NCBI RefSeq assembly: GCF_002858675.1
Contig: NZ_PJZF01000006.1
Location: forward strand, 1 to 64,000
Direction: 5' to 3'
Length of the DNA: 64,000 nucleotides
Origin: Chimaeribacter californicus
GTDB taxonomy: Bacteria; Pseudomonadota; Gammaproteobacteria; Enterobacterales; Enterobacteriaceae
Each line of letters opens with the position of its first letter. Position 1 is the first letter of the stretch. The translations under genes were made by a program, and so were the position numbers. The notes beneath the pieces are model-generated. The model searched no databases. It saw only the letters and a program-made list of their open reading frames with translations, and was not told the origin of the DNA. This document shows, piece after piece, positions 9,050 through 19,357 of this stretch.

Positions 9050-10561
9050 ATGGTGAACGCAACAGGATTGGCTGACCGTATCGCACGGCTCAGCAATGCA
9101 CTTGAGAGTGGTCTGTATGAACGCCAGGATGCCATCCGGCTCTGTCTGCTGGCGGCGCTGTGTGGTGAAAGTGTTTTCCTGCTCGGGCCGCCGGGCATCG
9201 CGAAAAGCCTGATCGCCCGCCGGCTCAAATATGCGTTCCGCCATGCCCGGGCCTTTGAATACCTGATGACCCGCTTCTCCACACCGGAGGAGGTCTTTGG
9301 GCCGCTCTCTATTCAGGCACTGAAAGATGAAGGGCGTTACCAGCGCCTGACGCGCGGCTACCTGCCGGAGGCGGAAATCGTCTTTCTGGATGAGATCTGG
9401 AAAGCCGGGCCGGCAATTCTGAATACCCTGCTGACCGCCATCAACGAGCGTCGTTTCCGTAATGGCGAAGATGAAGCCGCCATCCCACTGCGGCTGCTGG
9501 TCACCGCCTCTAACGAATTGCCGGAAGCGGACAGCAGCCTCGAAGCGCTGTATGACCGGATGTTGATCCGCCTGTGGCTGGACAAGGTACAGGAAAAGCA
9601 AAATTTCCGTGCCCTGCTGACCCACCGCTCCGGTGAAAATGAGAACCCGGTACCGGAGAGCCTCAGCATCACCGACGAGGAATTCCACCAATGGCAGCGT
9701 GACATCAACGCGGTGACTCTGCCGGACGCTTGTTTCGAATTGATTTTCCAGCTGCGTGAGCAACTGGGCGCGCAGGAAAATGCCCCTTATGTCTCTGACC
9801 GCCGCTGGAAGAAGGCGCTGCGCCTGTTGCAGGCCAGTGCCTTCTTCAGCGGCCGCTCCGTTATTTCGCCGGTGGATCTGATTCTGCTCAAAGATTGCCT
9901 GTGGCACGATCTCAATACCTATACGCTGTTCCAGCAGCAGCTTGAACAGTTGCTGACTACTCAGGCGTATCAGCAGCAAACGCTGATCCTGCAGGTTCAC
10001 CAACTTCACCAGCAATGGCTGCGTGAACAGCAGAAACTCAGCGACAGCCAGGCGATCAAGGTCAGCAAAAAGGCAGCCATGTTCAGCCGGTCACCCCATT
10101 ACGAACTGGCGCTGGAAAACAGCGAGAAAACGCTGATGCTGCTGCTGCATACACCATTGCACCTGCACGACATTCAGGTCACACACCTGCTGATGGAGCG
10201 TACTGAGCTGGATACCTGGCTCCAAAAAGGCGGCCAGGCACGCGCAAAACTTAACGGGATCGGTTTTGCCCAGTATGTGGAACTGGAAGTGGATGAAAAA
10301 CTCCAGCTGTCAGTGCTGGACGTCAGCCGCCAGCGGTCGGTGCTCTCCCTTCCGGGGGAACAGCAGCAGACCACAGTGCCGCCCGAGATCATGGCGCAGC
10401 TTGACACCCTGGCGGAAAAATTGGCCCAACAGCGCCGCCTTTTCGCCTCGCATCAGCCCTGCCTGTTTGTGCCTGCGGTCTGGCTGGCTAAAATTGAAGC
10501 CAGCCTGATGCAGGTCGCTGAGCAGATAAAACAGCAGCAGCAGACCTTCCGCGGTAAATAG
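9050..10561 (+). CDS. ravA: MoxR-family AAA+ ATPase RavA
   Basis: Hexameric AAA+ ATPase that in E. coli works with ViaA and binds the lysine decarboxylase LdcI; it has been linked to respiratory-complex and Fe-S functions. 503 residues. Walker A GPPGIAKS (46-53), Walker B VFLDE (111-115) and [10 protein letters not shown] as the sensor region lie in the AAA+ core (about 15-300); a triple-helical and LARA-type C-terminal part follows. Start: the ATG at 9050 ([14 protein letters not shown]) matches the E. coli N-terminus, whereas an upstream in-frame start at 8906 would add 48 unconserved residues. viaA begins 3 bp after the stop, so the two form an operon. Confidence 0.95.
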   Translation: MVNATGLADRIARLSNALESGLYERQDAIRLCLLAALCGESVFLLGPPGIAKSLIARRLKYAFRHARAFEYLMTRFSTPEEVFGPLSIQALKDEGRYQRLTRGYLPEAEIVFLDEIWKAGPAILNTLLTAINERRFRNGEDEAAIPLRLLVTASNELPEADSSLEALYDRMLIRLWLDKVQEKQNFRALLTHRSGENENPVPESLSITDEEFHQWQRDINAVTLPDACFELIFQLREQLGAQENAPYVSDRRWKKALRLLQASAFFSGRSVISPVDLILLKDCLWHDLNTYTLFQQQLEQLLTTQAYQQQTLILQVHQLHQQWLREQQKLSDSQAIKVSKKAAMFSRSPHYELALENSEKTLMLLLHTPLHLHDIQVTHLLMERTELDTWLQKGGQARAKLNGIGFAQYVELEVDEKLQLSVLDVSRQRSVLSLPGEQQQTTVPPEIMAQLDTLAEKLAQQRRLFASHQPCLFVPAVWLAKIEASLMQVAEQIKQQQQTFRGK

Positions 10562-10564
10562 ATC

Positions 10565-12025
10565 ATGATGAGTCTGCATACGCTGGATATGCTGCTGGCC
10601 ATCAATCAGGGCGATTTGATTGAGGAGATCATCATCAGCTTACTGGCGACGCCGCAGCTGGTGGTGTTTTTTGAGAAATTCCCCCGGCTGAAGCGCGCCC
10701 TGCTGAAAGATCTTCCTGCCTGGAAACAGACGTTATCCAGGCGTATTAATGAATCGATGGTTCCCCCGGCGCTGGCGAAAGAGTTCTACTTTTATCAGCG
10801 CAGCATGACCGAAAGCCCCGCCACCTTTTACCAGCACCTGCCCGGCATCGTGCGGGATCTTAACGCCATGGATTCCCCCTTCGCCCCAGAAGCACAAACG
10901 CTGGTGGAGAGTACCGGGCTCAGCCACCCACCCGGCGACAGCCTGCAGACCCTGTTTATCCAGCGCTGGCGCCTGAGCCTGACCTTGCAGGCGATCACCT
11001 TGCATCATCAGTTGCTGGAGCAGGAACGCGAACAGTTGCTGGCCGATCTCCAGCAGCGGCTGGCAATGAGCGGCGCACTGGCCCCGATGCTGGCAGAAAA
11101 TGACAGCGCCGCCGGGCGCCTTTGGGATATGAGCCGCGGTGAACTCTATGCCGGTAATTACCGGCAATTGCTGGATTATGGAGCATTCCTGCAACAGCAA
11201 CCGGAACTGAACCGGCTGGCGGAACAGCTGGGGCGCAGCCAGGCGGCAAAAAGCATTCCACAGGATAATGCGGCAATGGAGCCTTACCGTACATTAGTAC
11301 GCGAGCCGGCTACCGTGCCGGAGCAGGTCAGCGGTATTCATCAAAGTGATGACATCTTAAGGTTGCTGCCTACTGAGCTGGCCATGCTGGGGCTAAGTGA
11401 GCTGGAGTTTGAGTTTTACCGGCGGTTACTGGAAAAACAGCTGATGACCTACCGGTTGCAGGGGGACGCCTGGCATGAACGGATCATGATGCGCCCGGTC
11501 ACCCACCATCAGCAGGAGGAGCAGCCGCGCGGGCCCTTTATTGTCTGTGTGGATACCTCAGGTTCAATGGGCGGCTTCAATGAACAGTGCGCCAAAGCCT
11601 TTTGCCTGGCCCTGTTACGGATTGCGCTGGCAGACAAACGCCGCTGCTTCATTATGCTGTTTACCACCGAGATCGTGCAGTACGAGTTAACCGCCGGCAG
11701 CGGGATCGAGCAGGCGATCCGTTTCCTTAGCCAGCATTTCCGCGGCGGTACCGATCTGGCGGCCTGCCTGTCGGCAACGCTGAAAAAAATGGAGGATCGC
11801 GCCTGGTTTGATGCCGATGCCGTGGTCATTTCCGATTTTATCGCCCAGCGGCTGCCCGATCCGGTGGTGGAGCAGATCCGCCAGCACCGCCAGATCCATC
11901 AGCAACGTTTCCATGCCGTGGCGATGTCAGCCTATGGCAAGCCGGGGATCATGCGCATCTTCGACCACATCTGGCGCTTTGATACCGGGCTGAAAAGCCG
12001 GCTGCTGCGCCGTATACGCCGTTAA
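10565..12025 (+). CDS. viaA: RavA partner protein ViaA (VWA domain)
   Basis: A 486-residue partner that stimulates the RavA ATPase. The C-terminal von Willebrand factor A domain (about 320-480) has an intact MIDAS metal motif DTSGSMGG near residue 330, plus the conserved FRGGTDL threonine region and VVISDF. The N-terminal half is helical. The C-terminus SRLLRRIRR resembles that of E. coli. Start: either of two consecutive ATGs (10565 or 10568), 3-6 bp after ravA. asnC follows after 99 bp on the same strand, with no asnA in between. Confidence 0.95.
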   Translation: MMSLHTLDMLLAINQGDLIEEIIISLLATPQLVVFFEKFPRLKRALLKDLPAWKQTLSRRINESMVPPALAKEFYFYQRSMTESPATFYQHLPGIVRDLNAMDSPFAPEAQTLVESTGLSHPPGDSLQTLFIQRWRLSLTLQAITLHHQLLEQEREQLLADLQQRLAMSGALAPMLAENDSAAGRLWDMSRGELYAGNYRQLLDYGAFLQQQPELNRLAEQLGRSQAAKSIPQDNAAMEPYRTLVREPATVPEQVSGIHQSDDILRLLPTELAMLGLSELEFEFYRRLLEKQLMTYRLQGDAWHERIMMRPVTHHQQEEQPRGPFIVCVDTSGSMGGFNEQCAKAFCLALLRIALADKRRCFIMLFTTEIVQYELTAGSGIEQAIRFLSQHFRGGTDLAACLSATLKKMEDRAWFDADAVVISDFIAQRLPDPVVEQIRQHRQIHQQRFHAVAMSAYGKPGIMRIFDHIWRFDTGLKSRLLRRIRR

Positions 12026-12124
12026 CGCCCACCGGCTCCCCTTTCTCAGCCAATACCCCTGGTTCCGCCGCAGGAGATCCTCTATCTTCTGGGCATTGCA
12101 TGTCCCGACGCTGAGGTGGAAAAA

Positions 12125-12586
12125 GTGACAGAAGTTTATCAGATCGATGATCTTGATCGCGGCATCCTGAATGCCCTGATGGAGAACGCGCGTACCGCCT
12201 ACGCAGAACTGGCCAAGGTGTTTAACGTCAGCCCCGGTACCATCCATGTGCGGGTAGAGAAGATGAAGCAGGCCGGCATTATTACCGGTGCCTGCGTGCA
12301 GGTGAACCCCAAACAACTTGGGTATGATGTCTGCTGCTTTATCGGCATCATCCTGAAAAGTGCCAAAGATTATCCTTCTGCCCTGAAAAAACTCGAGAGC
12401 CTGGAAGAGGTGGTCGAAGCCTATTACACCACCGGGCACTACAGCATCTTTATTAAGGTGATGTGCCGATCCATTGATGCCCTGCAACAGGTACTTATCA
12501 ACAAGATCCAGACCATTGATGAAATCCAGTCAACCGAGACGTTAATCTCCTTGCAAAACCCCATCATGCGGGCGATCTCACCCTGA
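12125..12586 (+). CDS. asnC: Lrp/AsnC-family regulator AsnC
   Basis: A 153-residue feast/famine regulator that in E. coli activates asnA (ammonia-dependent asparagine synthetase) and responds to asparagine. The N-terminal HTH (AELAKVFNVSPGTIHVRVEK, about residues 27-46) and RAM effector domain (GCFIGIIL-like strand, AYYTTGHYSIFIKV) are intact and very close to E. coli. Start: I chose the GTG at 12125 because GAGGTGG (12113-12119) is then a well-spaced ribosome-binding site; a GTG at 12116 lies inside that site. asnA, normally divergent from asnC, is not here, so the regulatory target is unclear. Confidence 0.93.
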   Translation: MTEVYQIDDLDRGILNALMENARTAYAELAKVFNVSPGTIHVRVEKMKQAGIITGACVQVNPKQLGYDVCCFIGIILKSAKDYPSALKKLESLEEVVEAYYTTGHYSIFIKVMCRSIDALQQVLINKIQTIDEIQSTETLISLQNPIMRAISP

Positions 12587-12608
12587 TCGTAAAAAAGCCA
12601 TACCCATA

Positions 12609-12648
12609 TTGTCCACAGGTAGATCCCAGCTGATTCACAGCGTACAAT
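12609..12648 (+). promoter_or_regulatory. mioC promoter region with DnaA-box-like site
   Basis: TTGTCCACA (12609-12617) differs by one base from the DnaA box TTATCCACA and lies upstream of a -10-like TACAAT (12643-12648). E. coli mioC is repressed by DnaA at its promoter and its transcription runs into oriC; the arrangement looks conserved. Confidence 0.55.
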
Positions 12649-12677
12649 ACGCCCTCTTTATATCAGGTGGGATCATT

Positions 12678-13121
12678 ATGGCTGACATTACCTTGATCAG
12701 CGGCAGTACGCTTGGCAGTGCCGAGTATGTGGCTGAACATGTGGCTGAAAAACTGGAAGAGGCGGGTTTTTCAACGGAAACCCTGCACGGCGCAGAGCTT
12801 GATGAGCTGAGCCCTGACGGGATCTGGCTGCTTGTCACCTCAACACACGGTGCTGGGGAACTGCCTGATAACCTGCAACCCTTGCTGGACGCGATCGACG
12901 CCCAGCAGCCGGATCTCTCCCAGGTCCGTTTTGGTGCCATTGGGCTTGGCAGCAGCGAATACGATACCTTCTGTGGCGCGATCAAAACGATCGAGGCTGC
13001 ATTGATCGCTCAAGGGGCTAAAAAGATCGGTGATCGCCTTGAGATCGACGTGACCCAACATGAGATCCCGGAAGACCCCGCCGAAGAATGGGTGAAAAAC
13101 TGGATTAATTTACTCAAATAA
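12678..13121 (+). CDS. mioC: Flavodoxin-like protein MioC
   Basis: A 147-residue FMN-binding flavodoxin; E. coli MioC supports biotin synthase activity in vitro. The phosphate-binding loop SGSTLGSAEY (about 8-17), THGAGELPDN and GLGSSEYDTFCGA form the FMN site, and the C-terminus EEWVKNWINLLK is conserved. Start: ATG 12678 with AGGTGGG upstream; length equals that of E. coli. It is transcribed towards oriC, which begins right after its stop. Confidence 0.95.
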   Translation: MADITLISGSTLGSAEYVAEHVAEKLEEAGFSTETLHGAELDELSPDGIWLLVTSTHGAGELPDNLQPLLDAIDAQQPDLSQVRFGAIGLGSSEYDTFCGAIKTIEAALIAQGAKKIGDRLEIDVTQHEIPEDPAEEWVKNWINLLK

Positions 13122-13143
13122 GGTCAAAGATCGCGCGATCAGT

Positions 13144-13152
13144 TGTGGATAA
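13144..13152 (-). promoter_or_regulatory. DnaA box R4
   Basis: TGTGGATAA on the plus strand, i.e. a perfect consensus TTATCCACA on minus. This is the outermost box at the mioC end, corresponding to high-affinity R4. Confidence 0.92.
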
Positions 13153-13182
13153 CTACCCTTTAAAGCTGGGTAAAACCGGTAG

Positions 13183-13191
13183 TTATCCCTA
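13183..13191 (+). promoter_or_regulatory. DnaA box R3-like
   Basis: TTATCCCTA within CCGGTAGTTATCC, which aligns with the E. coli R3 context (R3 is TTATCCAAA there). It is a weak site in both. Confidence 0.7.
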
Positions 13192-13217
13192 TAACAACCT
13201 TGGCACCCGTCGAGGCC

Positions 13218-13226
13218 TGTGTATAA
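13218..13226 (-). promoter_or_regulatory. DnaA box R2
   Basis: TGTGTATAA on plus, TTATACACA on minus, identical to the E. coli R2 box. Confidence 0.88.
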
Positions 13227-13323
13227 AGTGCCGATCTGATCCCAGCTTATACGCCACAGGATCACCGATCATTCACAGCTAATGATCCGTGATAATACCT
13301 TGGATCAAATAGAGAATTCAGGG

Positions 13324-13332
13324 TTATACACA
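13324..13332 (+). promoter_or_regulatory. DnaA box R1 (variant TTATACACA)
   Basis: The box next to the unwinding region reads TTATACACA, the R2-type sequence, instead of TTATCCACA as in E. coli R1. It is followed at about the usual distance by GATCCTAATAAGAGATC. Confidence 0.88.
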
Positions 13333-13345
13333 GAGGATCGCGATC

Positions 13346-13387
13346 CTAATAAGAGATCTAATAAAGAGATCTTTAAATAAAAAGATC
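13346..13387. other. oriC unwinding element: three AT-rich 13-mers
   Basis: CTAATAAGAGATC (13346-13358, identical to the E. coli right 13-mer in reverse complement), TAATAAAGAGATC (13359-13371) and AAATAAAAAGATC (13375-13387). Each ends in GATC. These are the expected DnaA-melted repeats. Confidence 0.92.
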
Positions 13388-13499
13388 TTCTTTTAATTAC
13401 CTGCGATCCTAAGCTGCTTGGTTGCACGGCTAAACTTCAGTAGAATCCCCCACCCCAGGGCAAACCACGATCATTCGCATAACCGCGAGGTGCAGTACC

Positions 13500-15389
13500 A
13501 TGTTTTATCCAGACCATTTTGACGTCATCATTATCGGCGGAGGCCATGCCGGTACCGAGGCTGCCATGGCGGCTGCCCGGATGGGACGTCAAACCCTATT
13601 ATTAACGCATAACATTGATACGCTTGGACAAATGTCCTGTAACCCGGCGATCGGTGGCATCGGAAAAGGACATCTGGTTAAAGAAGTGGACGCCCTCGGC
13701 GGGTTAATGGCCACGGCCATCGACCATGCGGGGATTCAGTTTAGGATACTAAACGCGAGCAAAGGGCCGGCCGTGCGGGCGACCCGTGCCCAGGCTGACC
13801 GGGTGCTCTACCGCCAGGCTGTCCGTACTGCACTGGAGAACCAGCCGAACCTGATGATCTTCCAGCAGGCGGTTGACGATCTGATCGTGGAAAACGATCG
13901 GGTCGTGGGTGCAGTGACCCAGATGGGCCTCAAATTCCGCGCCAAAGCCGTGGTGCTGACCGTGGGGACCTTCCTTGATGGGAAGATCCACATTGGCCTT
14001 GAAAACTTCAGTGGGGGCCGCGCAGGCGATCCTCCGGCGATCTCGTTGTCACGCCGTTTGCGTGAGTTACCGCTGCGGGTAAATCGTCTGAAAACCGGCA
14101 CACCGCCAAGGATCGACGCACGCACCATCGATTTCAGCGTGCTGGATGAACAGCATGGCGATAACCCGGCACCGGTGTTCTCGTTCATGGGCAATGCGTC
14201 ACAGCACCCGCGGCAGATCCCGTGCTACATCACACATACCAACGAGCAGACCCATGAGGTGATCCGCCAGAACCTGGATCGCAGTCCGATGTACGCCGGG
14301 ATCATCGAAGGGATTGGCCCGCGTTATTGTCCGTCGATCGAAGACAAAGTAATGCGCTTTGCCGATCGTAACGCGCATCAGATCTTCCTTGAACCTGAAG
14401 GGCTGACCAGTAACGAAATTTATCCAAACGGCATCTCTACCAGCCTGCCGTTTGACGTCCAGATGCAGATTGTCCGTTCCATGCGCGGCATGGAAAATGC
14501 GCGCATTGTGCGTCCGGGTTATGCGATCGAGTACGATTTCTTCGATCCGCGCGATCTGAAACCCACACTGGAAAGCAAATTCATCCAGGGCCTGTTCTTT
14601 GCCGGGCAGATCAACGGCACCACCGGCTACGAAGAAGCAGCAGCCCAGGGGCTGCTGGCAGGCCTGAATGCCGGGCGTTACGCCAATGAGGACGAAGGCT
14701 GGTCACCGCGCCGCGATCAGGCTTACCTGGGCGTGCTGGTTGACGACCTCAGCACGCTGGGCACCAAAGAACCGTACCGCATGTTTACCTCACGGGCGGA
14801 GTACCGCCTGATGCTGCGTGAAGACAATGCCGATCTGCGCCTGACCGAAAAAGGGCGTGAGCTTGGCCTGGTGGATGATCTGCGCTGGGCGCGCTACTGT
14901 GAGAAGGTTGAACAGATTGAGCAGGAGCGCCAGCGTCTGCGCAGCCTGTGGGTTCACCCGCATTCGGAACAGGTGGAACAGGTCAATGCCCTGCTGAAAG
15001 CGCCGCTTTCACGTGAGGCCAGCGGTGAAGAACTGCTGCGTCGCCCGGAGATGACCTACCAGCAGATGATCGGGATGCCGATGTTCGCGCCGGGGCTGAG
15101 CGATCCGCAATCGGCGGAGCAGGTGGAGATCCAGGTCAAGTACGAAGGCTATATCGCCCGCCAGCAGGATGAGATCAATAAGCAGCAGCGCAATGAAAAT
15201 ACCGTGCTGCCTGTGGATCTGGACTACCATCAGGTGTCCGGCCTGTCGAATGAGGTGATCGCCAAACTCAACGATCACAAGCCCAGCTCAATCGGCCAGG
15301 CATCACGCATTTCAGGCGTGACACCGGCTGCTATCTCTATTTTGCTGATCTGGCTGAAAAAACAGGGCCTGCTGCGTCGCAGCGCCTGA
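13500..15389 (+). CDS. mnmG: tRNA U34 carboxymethylaminomethyl synthase subunit MnmG (GidA)
   Basis: FAD-dependent subunit that works with MnmE to install the (c)mnm5 group at wobble uridine 34 of several tRNAs. The 629 residues equal the E. coli length. The N-terminal dinucleotide fold has [10 protein letters not shown] (13-22), followed by the GidA signature region ([11 protein letters not shown] near 278 and [16 protein letters not shown] near 370), where conserved Cys residues act in catalysis. The C-terminal helical domain ends [13 protein letters not shown] and contacts MnmE. The partner gene mnmE is also in this window. A possible promoter is TTGGTT (13418) with TAGAAT (13441). rsmG follows. 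Confidence 0.97.
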   Translation: MFYPDHFDVIIIGGGHAGTEAAMAAARMGRQTLLLTHNIDTLGQMSCNPAIGGIGKGHLVKEVDALGGLMATAIDHAGIQFRILNASKGPAVRATRAQADRVLYRQAVRTALENQPNLMIFQQAVDDLIVENDRVVGAVTQMGLKFRAKAVVLTVGTFLDGKIHIGLENFSGGRAGDPPAISLSRRLRELPLRVNRLKTGTPPRIDARTIDFSVLDEQHGDNPAPVFSFMGNASQHPRQIPCYITHTNEQTHEVIRQNLDRSPMYAGIIEGIGPRYCPSIEDKVMRFADRNAHQIFLEPEGLTSNEIYPNGISTSLPFDVQMQIVRSMRGMENARIVRPGYAIEYDFFDPRDLKPTLESKFIQGLFFAGQINGTTGYEEAAAQGLLAGLNAGRYANEDEGWSPRRDQAYLGVLVDDLSTLGTKEPYRMFTSRAEYRLMLREDNADLRLTEKGRELGLVDDLRWARYCEKVEQIEQERQRLRSLWVHPHSEQVEQVNALLKAPLSREASGEELLRRPEMTYQQMIGMPMFAPGLSDPQSAEQVEIQVKYEGYIARQQDEINKQQRNENTVLPVDLDYHQVSGLSNEVIAKLNDHKPSSIGQASRISGVTPAAISILLIWLKKQGLLRRSA

Positions 15390-15402
15390 GCCTTATCACC
15401 GG

Positions 15403-15428
15403 AGCCGTCAGCCTGCGGGCTGGCGGCT
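15403..15428 (+). terminator. Hairpin between mnmG and rsmG
   Basis: AGCCGTCAGCC (15403-15413) pairs with GGCTGGCGGCT (15418-15428) with one G-U wobble and a 4-nt loop, followed by a pyrimidine-rich tail without a clean U-run. It may partly terminate or protect the mnmG transcript. Confidence 0.45.
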
Positions 15429-15497
15429 TCTCTCTCGCTTTACGTTCCCTGAATAATGATTAACCACAGCAGTCATGCTGTGCCAAAGGAATTTCCT

Positions 15498-16118
15498 GTG
15501 CTGCAAAAACTCGACGCGTTGCTTAACCAGGCCGGCATTGTGTTGCCCGATCAGCAGAAGCACCAACTGCTGGCTTACGTGGGGATGCTGGATAAATGGA
15601 ACAAAGCCTATAATCTGACCTCAGTGCGCGATCCGCGCCAGATGCTGGTACGCCACATTCTTGACAGTATTGTGGTTAACCCTCACCTGCAGGGCAGCCG
15701 TTTTATTGATGTGGGCACCGGGCCGGGGTTACCCGGCATTCCATTGGCCATTGTCCGCCCTGATGCACATTTCACCCTGCTGGACAGCCTGGGCAAACGC
15801 GTCCGCTTTTTACGGCAGGTACAGCATGAGTTAGGGCTTACTAACATTACGCCGGTACAGAGCCGTGTTGAGGAATTCTCCGCTGAGCCGCCGTTTGACG
15901 GCGTCATCAGCCGTGCGTTTGCCTCCTTGCAGGACATGGTCTCCTGGTGCCGCCATCTGCCGGAGCCGGCCCAGGGGCGCTTCTACGCCCTGAAAGGGGT
16001 GCGCCCTGATGATGAACTTGCCACATTGCCGGAGAGGGTAGGGGTGGAGCAGGTGGTGAAACTGACGGTTCCTGAACTTGACGGTGAACGTCATCTGGTG
16101 ATTTTGAAAGTGCAGTGA
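15498..16118 (+). CDS. rsmG: 16S rRNA (guanine-527-N7) methyltransferase RsmG (GidB)
   Basis: Methylates G527 of 16S rRNA with S-adenosylmethionine. The SAM-binding glycine motif [10 protein letters not shown] (about 70-79) and [12 protein letters not shown] are present. Start: I chose GTG 15498 because AAAGGA lies 7 nt upstream and the product (206 residues, [14 protein letters not shown]) aligns with the E. coli N-terminus; an ATG at 15456 would add 14 unconserved residues. It follows mnmG in the classic gidA-gidB pair. Confidence 0.94.
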   Translation: MLQKLDALLNQAGIVLPDQQKHQLLAYVGMLDKWNKAYNLTSVRDPRQMLVRHILDSIVVNPHLQGSRFIDVGTGPGLPGIPLAIVRPDAHFTLLDSLGKRVRFLRQVQHELGLTNITPVQSRVEEFSAEPPFDGVISRAFASLQDMVSWCRHLPEPAQGRFYALKGVRPDDELATLPERVGVEQVVKLTVPELDGERHLVILKVQ

Positions 16119-16421
16119 TTTTAAAAGCGTAGGATTTTGCGCTTTATCAAAAAAGGATAAATCATCTGGCCGTTTCGGACGTTAACATAAGCCTGCTAAT
16201 TATATGGGGCCAATATGCGCAACGGTTACCAATATTTCACAGAGTTGTAGCATGGTTATTTGAATCACTGCGTAAAAACCTGAAAATAGGTCGACGTGGT
16301 AATGAGATTCATTCTCAAACAAATATATTAAATGTAATATTTTTGTTGCTTATTTTCGGGGTAAAATGTCAAAAAAAGGTTTGAATTAAGTGTTCGTCTT
16401 CTTTTTGACACCAAACAATTT

Positions 16422-16460
16422 AGCAGATTGATTTTTATAAGGTTTAAAAATCAATCTGCT
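16422..16460. repeat. Perfect 16-bp inverted repeat, 7-nt loop
   Basis: AGCAGATTGATTTTTA (16422-16437) and TAAAAATCAATCTGCT (16445-16460) are exact inverted copies around TAAGGTT. Neither strand has a separate U-run outside the stem. It could be an RNA hairpin, a protein-binding dyad or a mobile-element relic. Confidence 0.85.
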
Positions 16461-16507
16461 GCTCCATCCGCGCTGAGCGTGCATTTGCCGGAGCGGGCAC
16501 AACTATT

Positions 16508-16529
16508 TTGTGTGATCTTGTGCACACTT
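16508..16529. promoter_or_regulatory. CRP-like site upstream of the atp operon
   Basis: TGTGA-TCTTGT-GCACA (16511-16526) matches the CRP pattern TGTGA-N6-TCACA at 9 of 10 core positions. It lies about 175 bp upstream of the predicted start, so a direct role at this promoter is uncertain. Confidence 0.45.
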
Positions 16530-16651
16530 ATATGAATGGTAGTGGAATAATCAGACAATTATTATCTTGTCATTTCAGGGATAGTTTCCTTAGGAAAATA
16601 GCCCTACAGAATTAAATTTAAATAATTGTTCACCTTTTCGCTACTTATCGA

Positions 16652-16679
16652 TTGAATTCGCTTGAGTGAACCGTATAAT
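16652..16679 (+). promoter_or_regulatory. atp operon promoter
   Basis: TTGAAT (16652-16657), a 16-bp spacer and TATAAT (16674-16679) within GAACCGTATAATTTG, a block also found upstream of E. coli atpI. The start would be near 16686, about 87 nt before atpI. A second possible promoter with TTGACT at 16698 and TATAC near 16724 lies downstream. Confidence 0.8.
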
Positions 16680-16772
16680 TTGCTCGGTTTTTGCTGCTTG
16701 ACTCGGTCGTACAAAGGCAGTTTTATACGACACTCAGCATACCTCCACTGAGTTACGGAGAGAACAAACGTC

Positions 16773-17977
<1,205 letters not shown>

Positions 17978-18007
17978 TTTTCTTTCAACACTACTGCGTT
18001 TAACTGA

Positions 18008-18265
<258 letters not shown>

Positions 18266-18326
18266 TAGAGATTTTTCTCTACAGTGGATCACATCAAACT
18301 ATTAACTTTGAAAGAGGCATTGTGCT

Positions 18327-18797
18327 GTGAATCTTAACGCAACAATCCTCGGCCAGGCCATCGCGTTCGTCCTGTTTGTCTGGTTCTGCATGAAGTATGT
18401 ATGGCCGCCAATTATGGCTGCCATCGAGAAGCGTCAGAAAGAAATTGCTGACGGTCTTGCTTCAGCAGAACGTGCCAAAAAAGATCTGGACCTCGCGCAA
18501 GCCGATGCGACCGACCAGCTGAAAAAAGCCAAGGCCGAAGCCCAGGTGATCATTGAGCAAGCCAACAAGCGTGGCTCTCAGATTGTCGAGGACGCAAAAG
18601 CCGAAGCAGAGCAGGAACGTAACAAAATCGTGGCGCAAGCACAGGCTGAGATCGAAGCCGAACGTAAACGCGCTCGTGAAGAGTTGCGTAAGCAAGTCGC
18701 TGTACTGGCAATTGCTGGCGCCGAGAAGATCATTGAACGTTCCGTGGATGAAGCTGCTAACAGCGACATCGTTGATAAACTGGTCGCTGAACTGTAA
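18327..18797 (+). CDS. atpF: ATP synthase F0 subunit b
   Basis: Peripheral stalk subunit, 156 residues: one N-terminal membrane helix (about 5-25, [13 protein letters not shown]) followed by a long charged dimerising helix. It starts with GTG in GTGAATCTTAACGC, the same unusual start as E. coli atpF. The C-terminal region binds subunit delta (atpH, 14 bp downstream). Confidence 0.97.
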   Translation: MNLNATILGQAIAFVLFVWFCMKYVWPPIMAAIEKRQKEIADGLASAERAKKDLDLAQADATDQLKKAKAEAQVIIEQANKRGSQIVEDAKAEAEQERNKIVAQAQAEIEAERKRAREELRKQVAVLAIAGAEKIIERSVDEAANSDIVDKLVAEL

Positions 18798-18811
18798 GGA
18801 GGGAGGGGCCG

Positions 18812-19345
18812 ATGTCTGAATTTGTCACGGTAGCTCGCCCCTACGCCAAAGCAGCATTTGACTTTGCCGTTGAGCACCAATGCATCGACCGCTGGCAGCA
18901 GATGCTGGCGTTTACCGCTGAAGTGACGCGCAACGAACAGATTAAAGCCTTGCTTTCCGGTGCTGTTGCACCGGAAACCATGTCTGCAACGTTCATTGCC
19001 GTATGTGGTGATCAACTCGACCAAGCCGGCCAGAACCTGATTAAGGTGATGGCTGAGAACAACCGTTTATCCGTCCTTCCTGAAGTGTTAGAGCAGTTCA
19101 TTGCACTGCGCGCCTCCCTCGAGGCCACGGTCGAAGTCGAAGTGATTTCCGCCACCACACTGAATGATGCCCAGCTGGTAAAAATTACCGCTGCGATGGA
19201 AAAACGTCTGTCACGCAAAGTTAAGCTGAATTGCAAAATTGATAAGTCTGTAATGGCCGGCGTAGTAATCCGCGCAGGCGATATGGTGATTGACGGCAGC
19301 GTACGCGGTCGTTTGGATCGCCTGGCAGACGTCTTGCAGTCTTAA
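18812..19345 (+). CDS. atpH: ATP synthase F1 subunit delta
   Basis: A 177-residue linker that fixes the top of F1 to the b-subunit stalk. The N-terminal helical domain ([13 protein letters not shown], typical OSCP start) and the C-terminal [21 protein letters not shown] signature are present. Preceded by GGAGGGAGGGG and spaced 14 bp from atpF; atpA follows after 12 bp. Confidence 0.97.
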   Translation: MSEFVTVARPYAKAAFDFAVEHQCIDRWQQMLAFTAEVTRNEQIKALLSGAVAPETMSATFIAVCGDQLDQAGQNLIKVMAENNRLSVLPEVLEQFIALRASLEATVEVEVISATTLNDAQLVKITAAMEKRLSRKVKLNCKIDKSVMAGVVIRAGDMVIDGSVRGRLDRLADVLQS

Positions 19346-19357
19346 GGGGACTGGAGC

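Larger units (their letters stand above)
13122..13420. other. oriC: Chromosomal replication origin oriC
   Basis: The mioC-mnmG gap holds the whole enterobacterial origin, inverted relative to the usual E. coli drawing. It contains DnaA boxes R4, R3, R2 and R1 in that order, then three AT-rich 13-mers next to mnmG, and 14 GATC (Dam/SeqA) sites between 13129 and 13410. Conserved blocks such as GATCCCAGCTTATAC (13239-13253) and GGATCACCGATCATTCACAG (13259-13278) match the E. coli origin. The unwinding region is on the mnmG side. Confidence 0.96.
16119..16772. other. AT-rich intergenic region rsmG-atpI (654 bp)
   Basis: No convincing gene on either strand. It holds a 39-bp inverted repeat, a CRP-like site and the conserved atp promoter, annotated separately. 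The sequence is distinctly AT-richer than its neighbours, as is the equivalent E. coli region. Confidence 0.7.
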
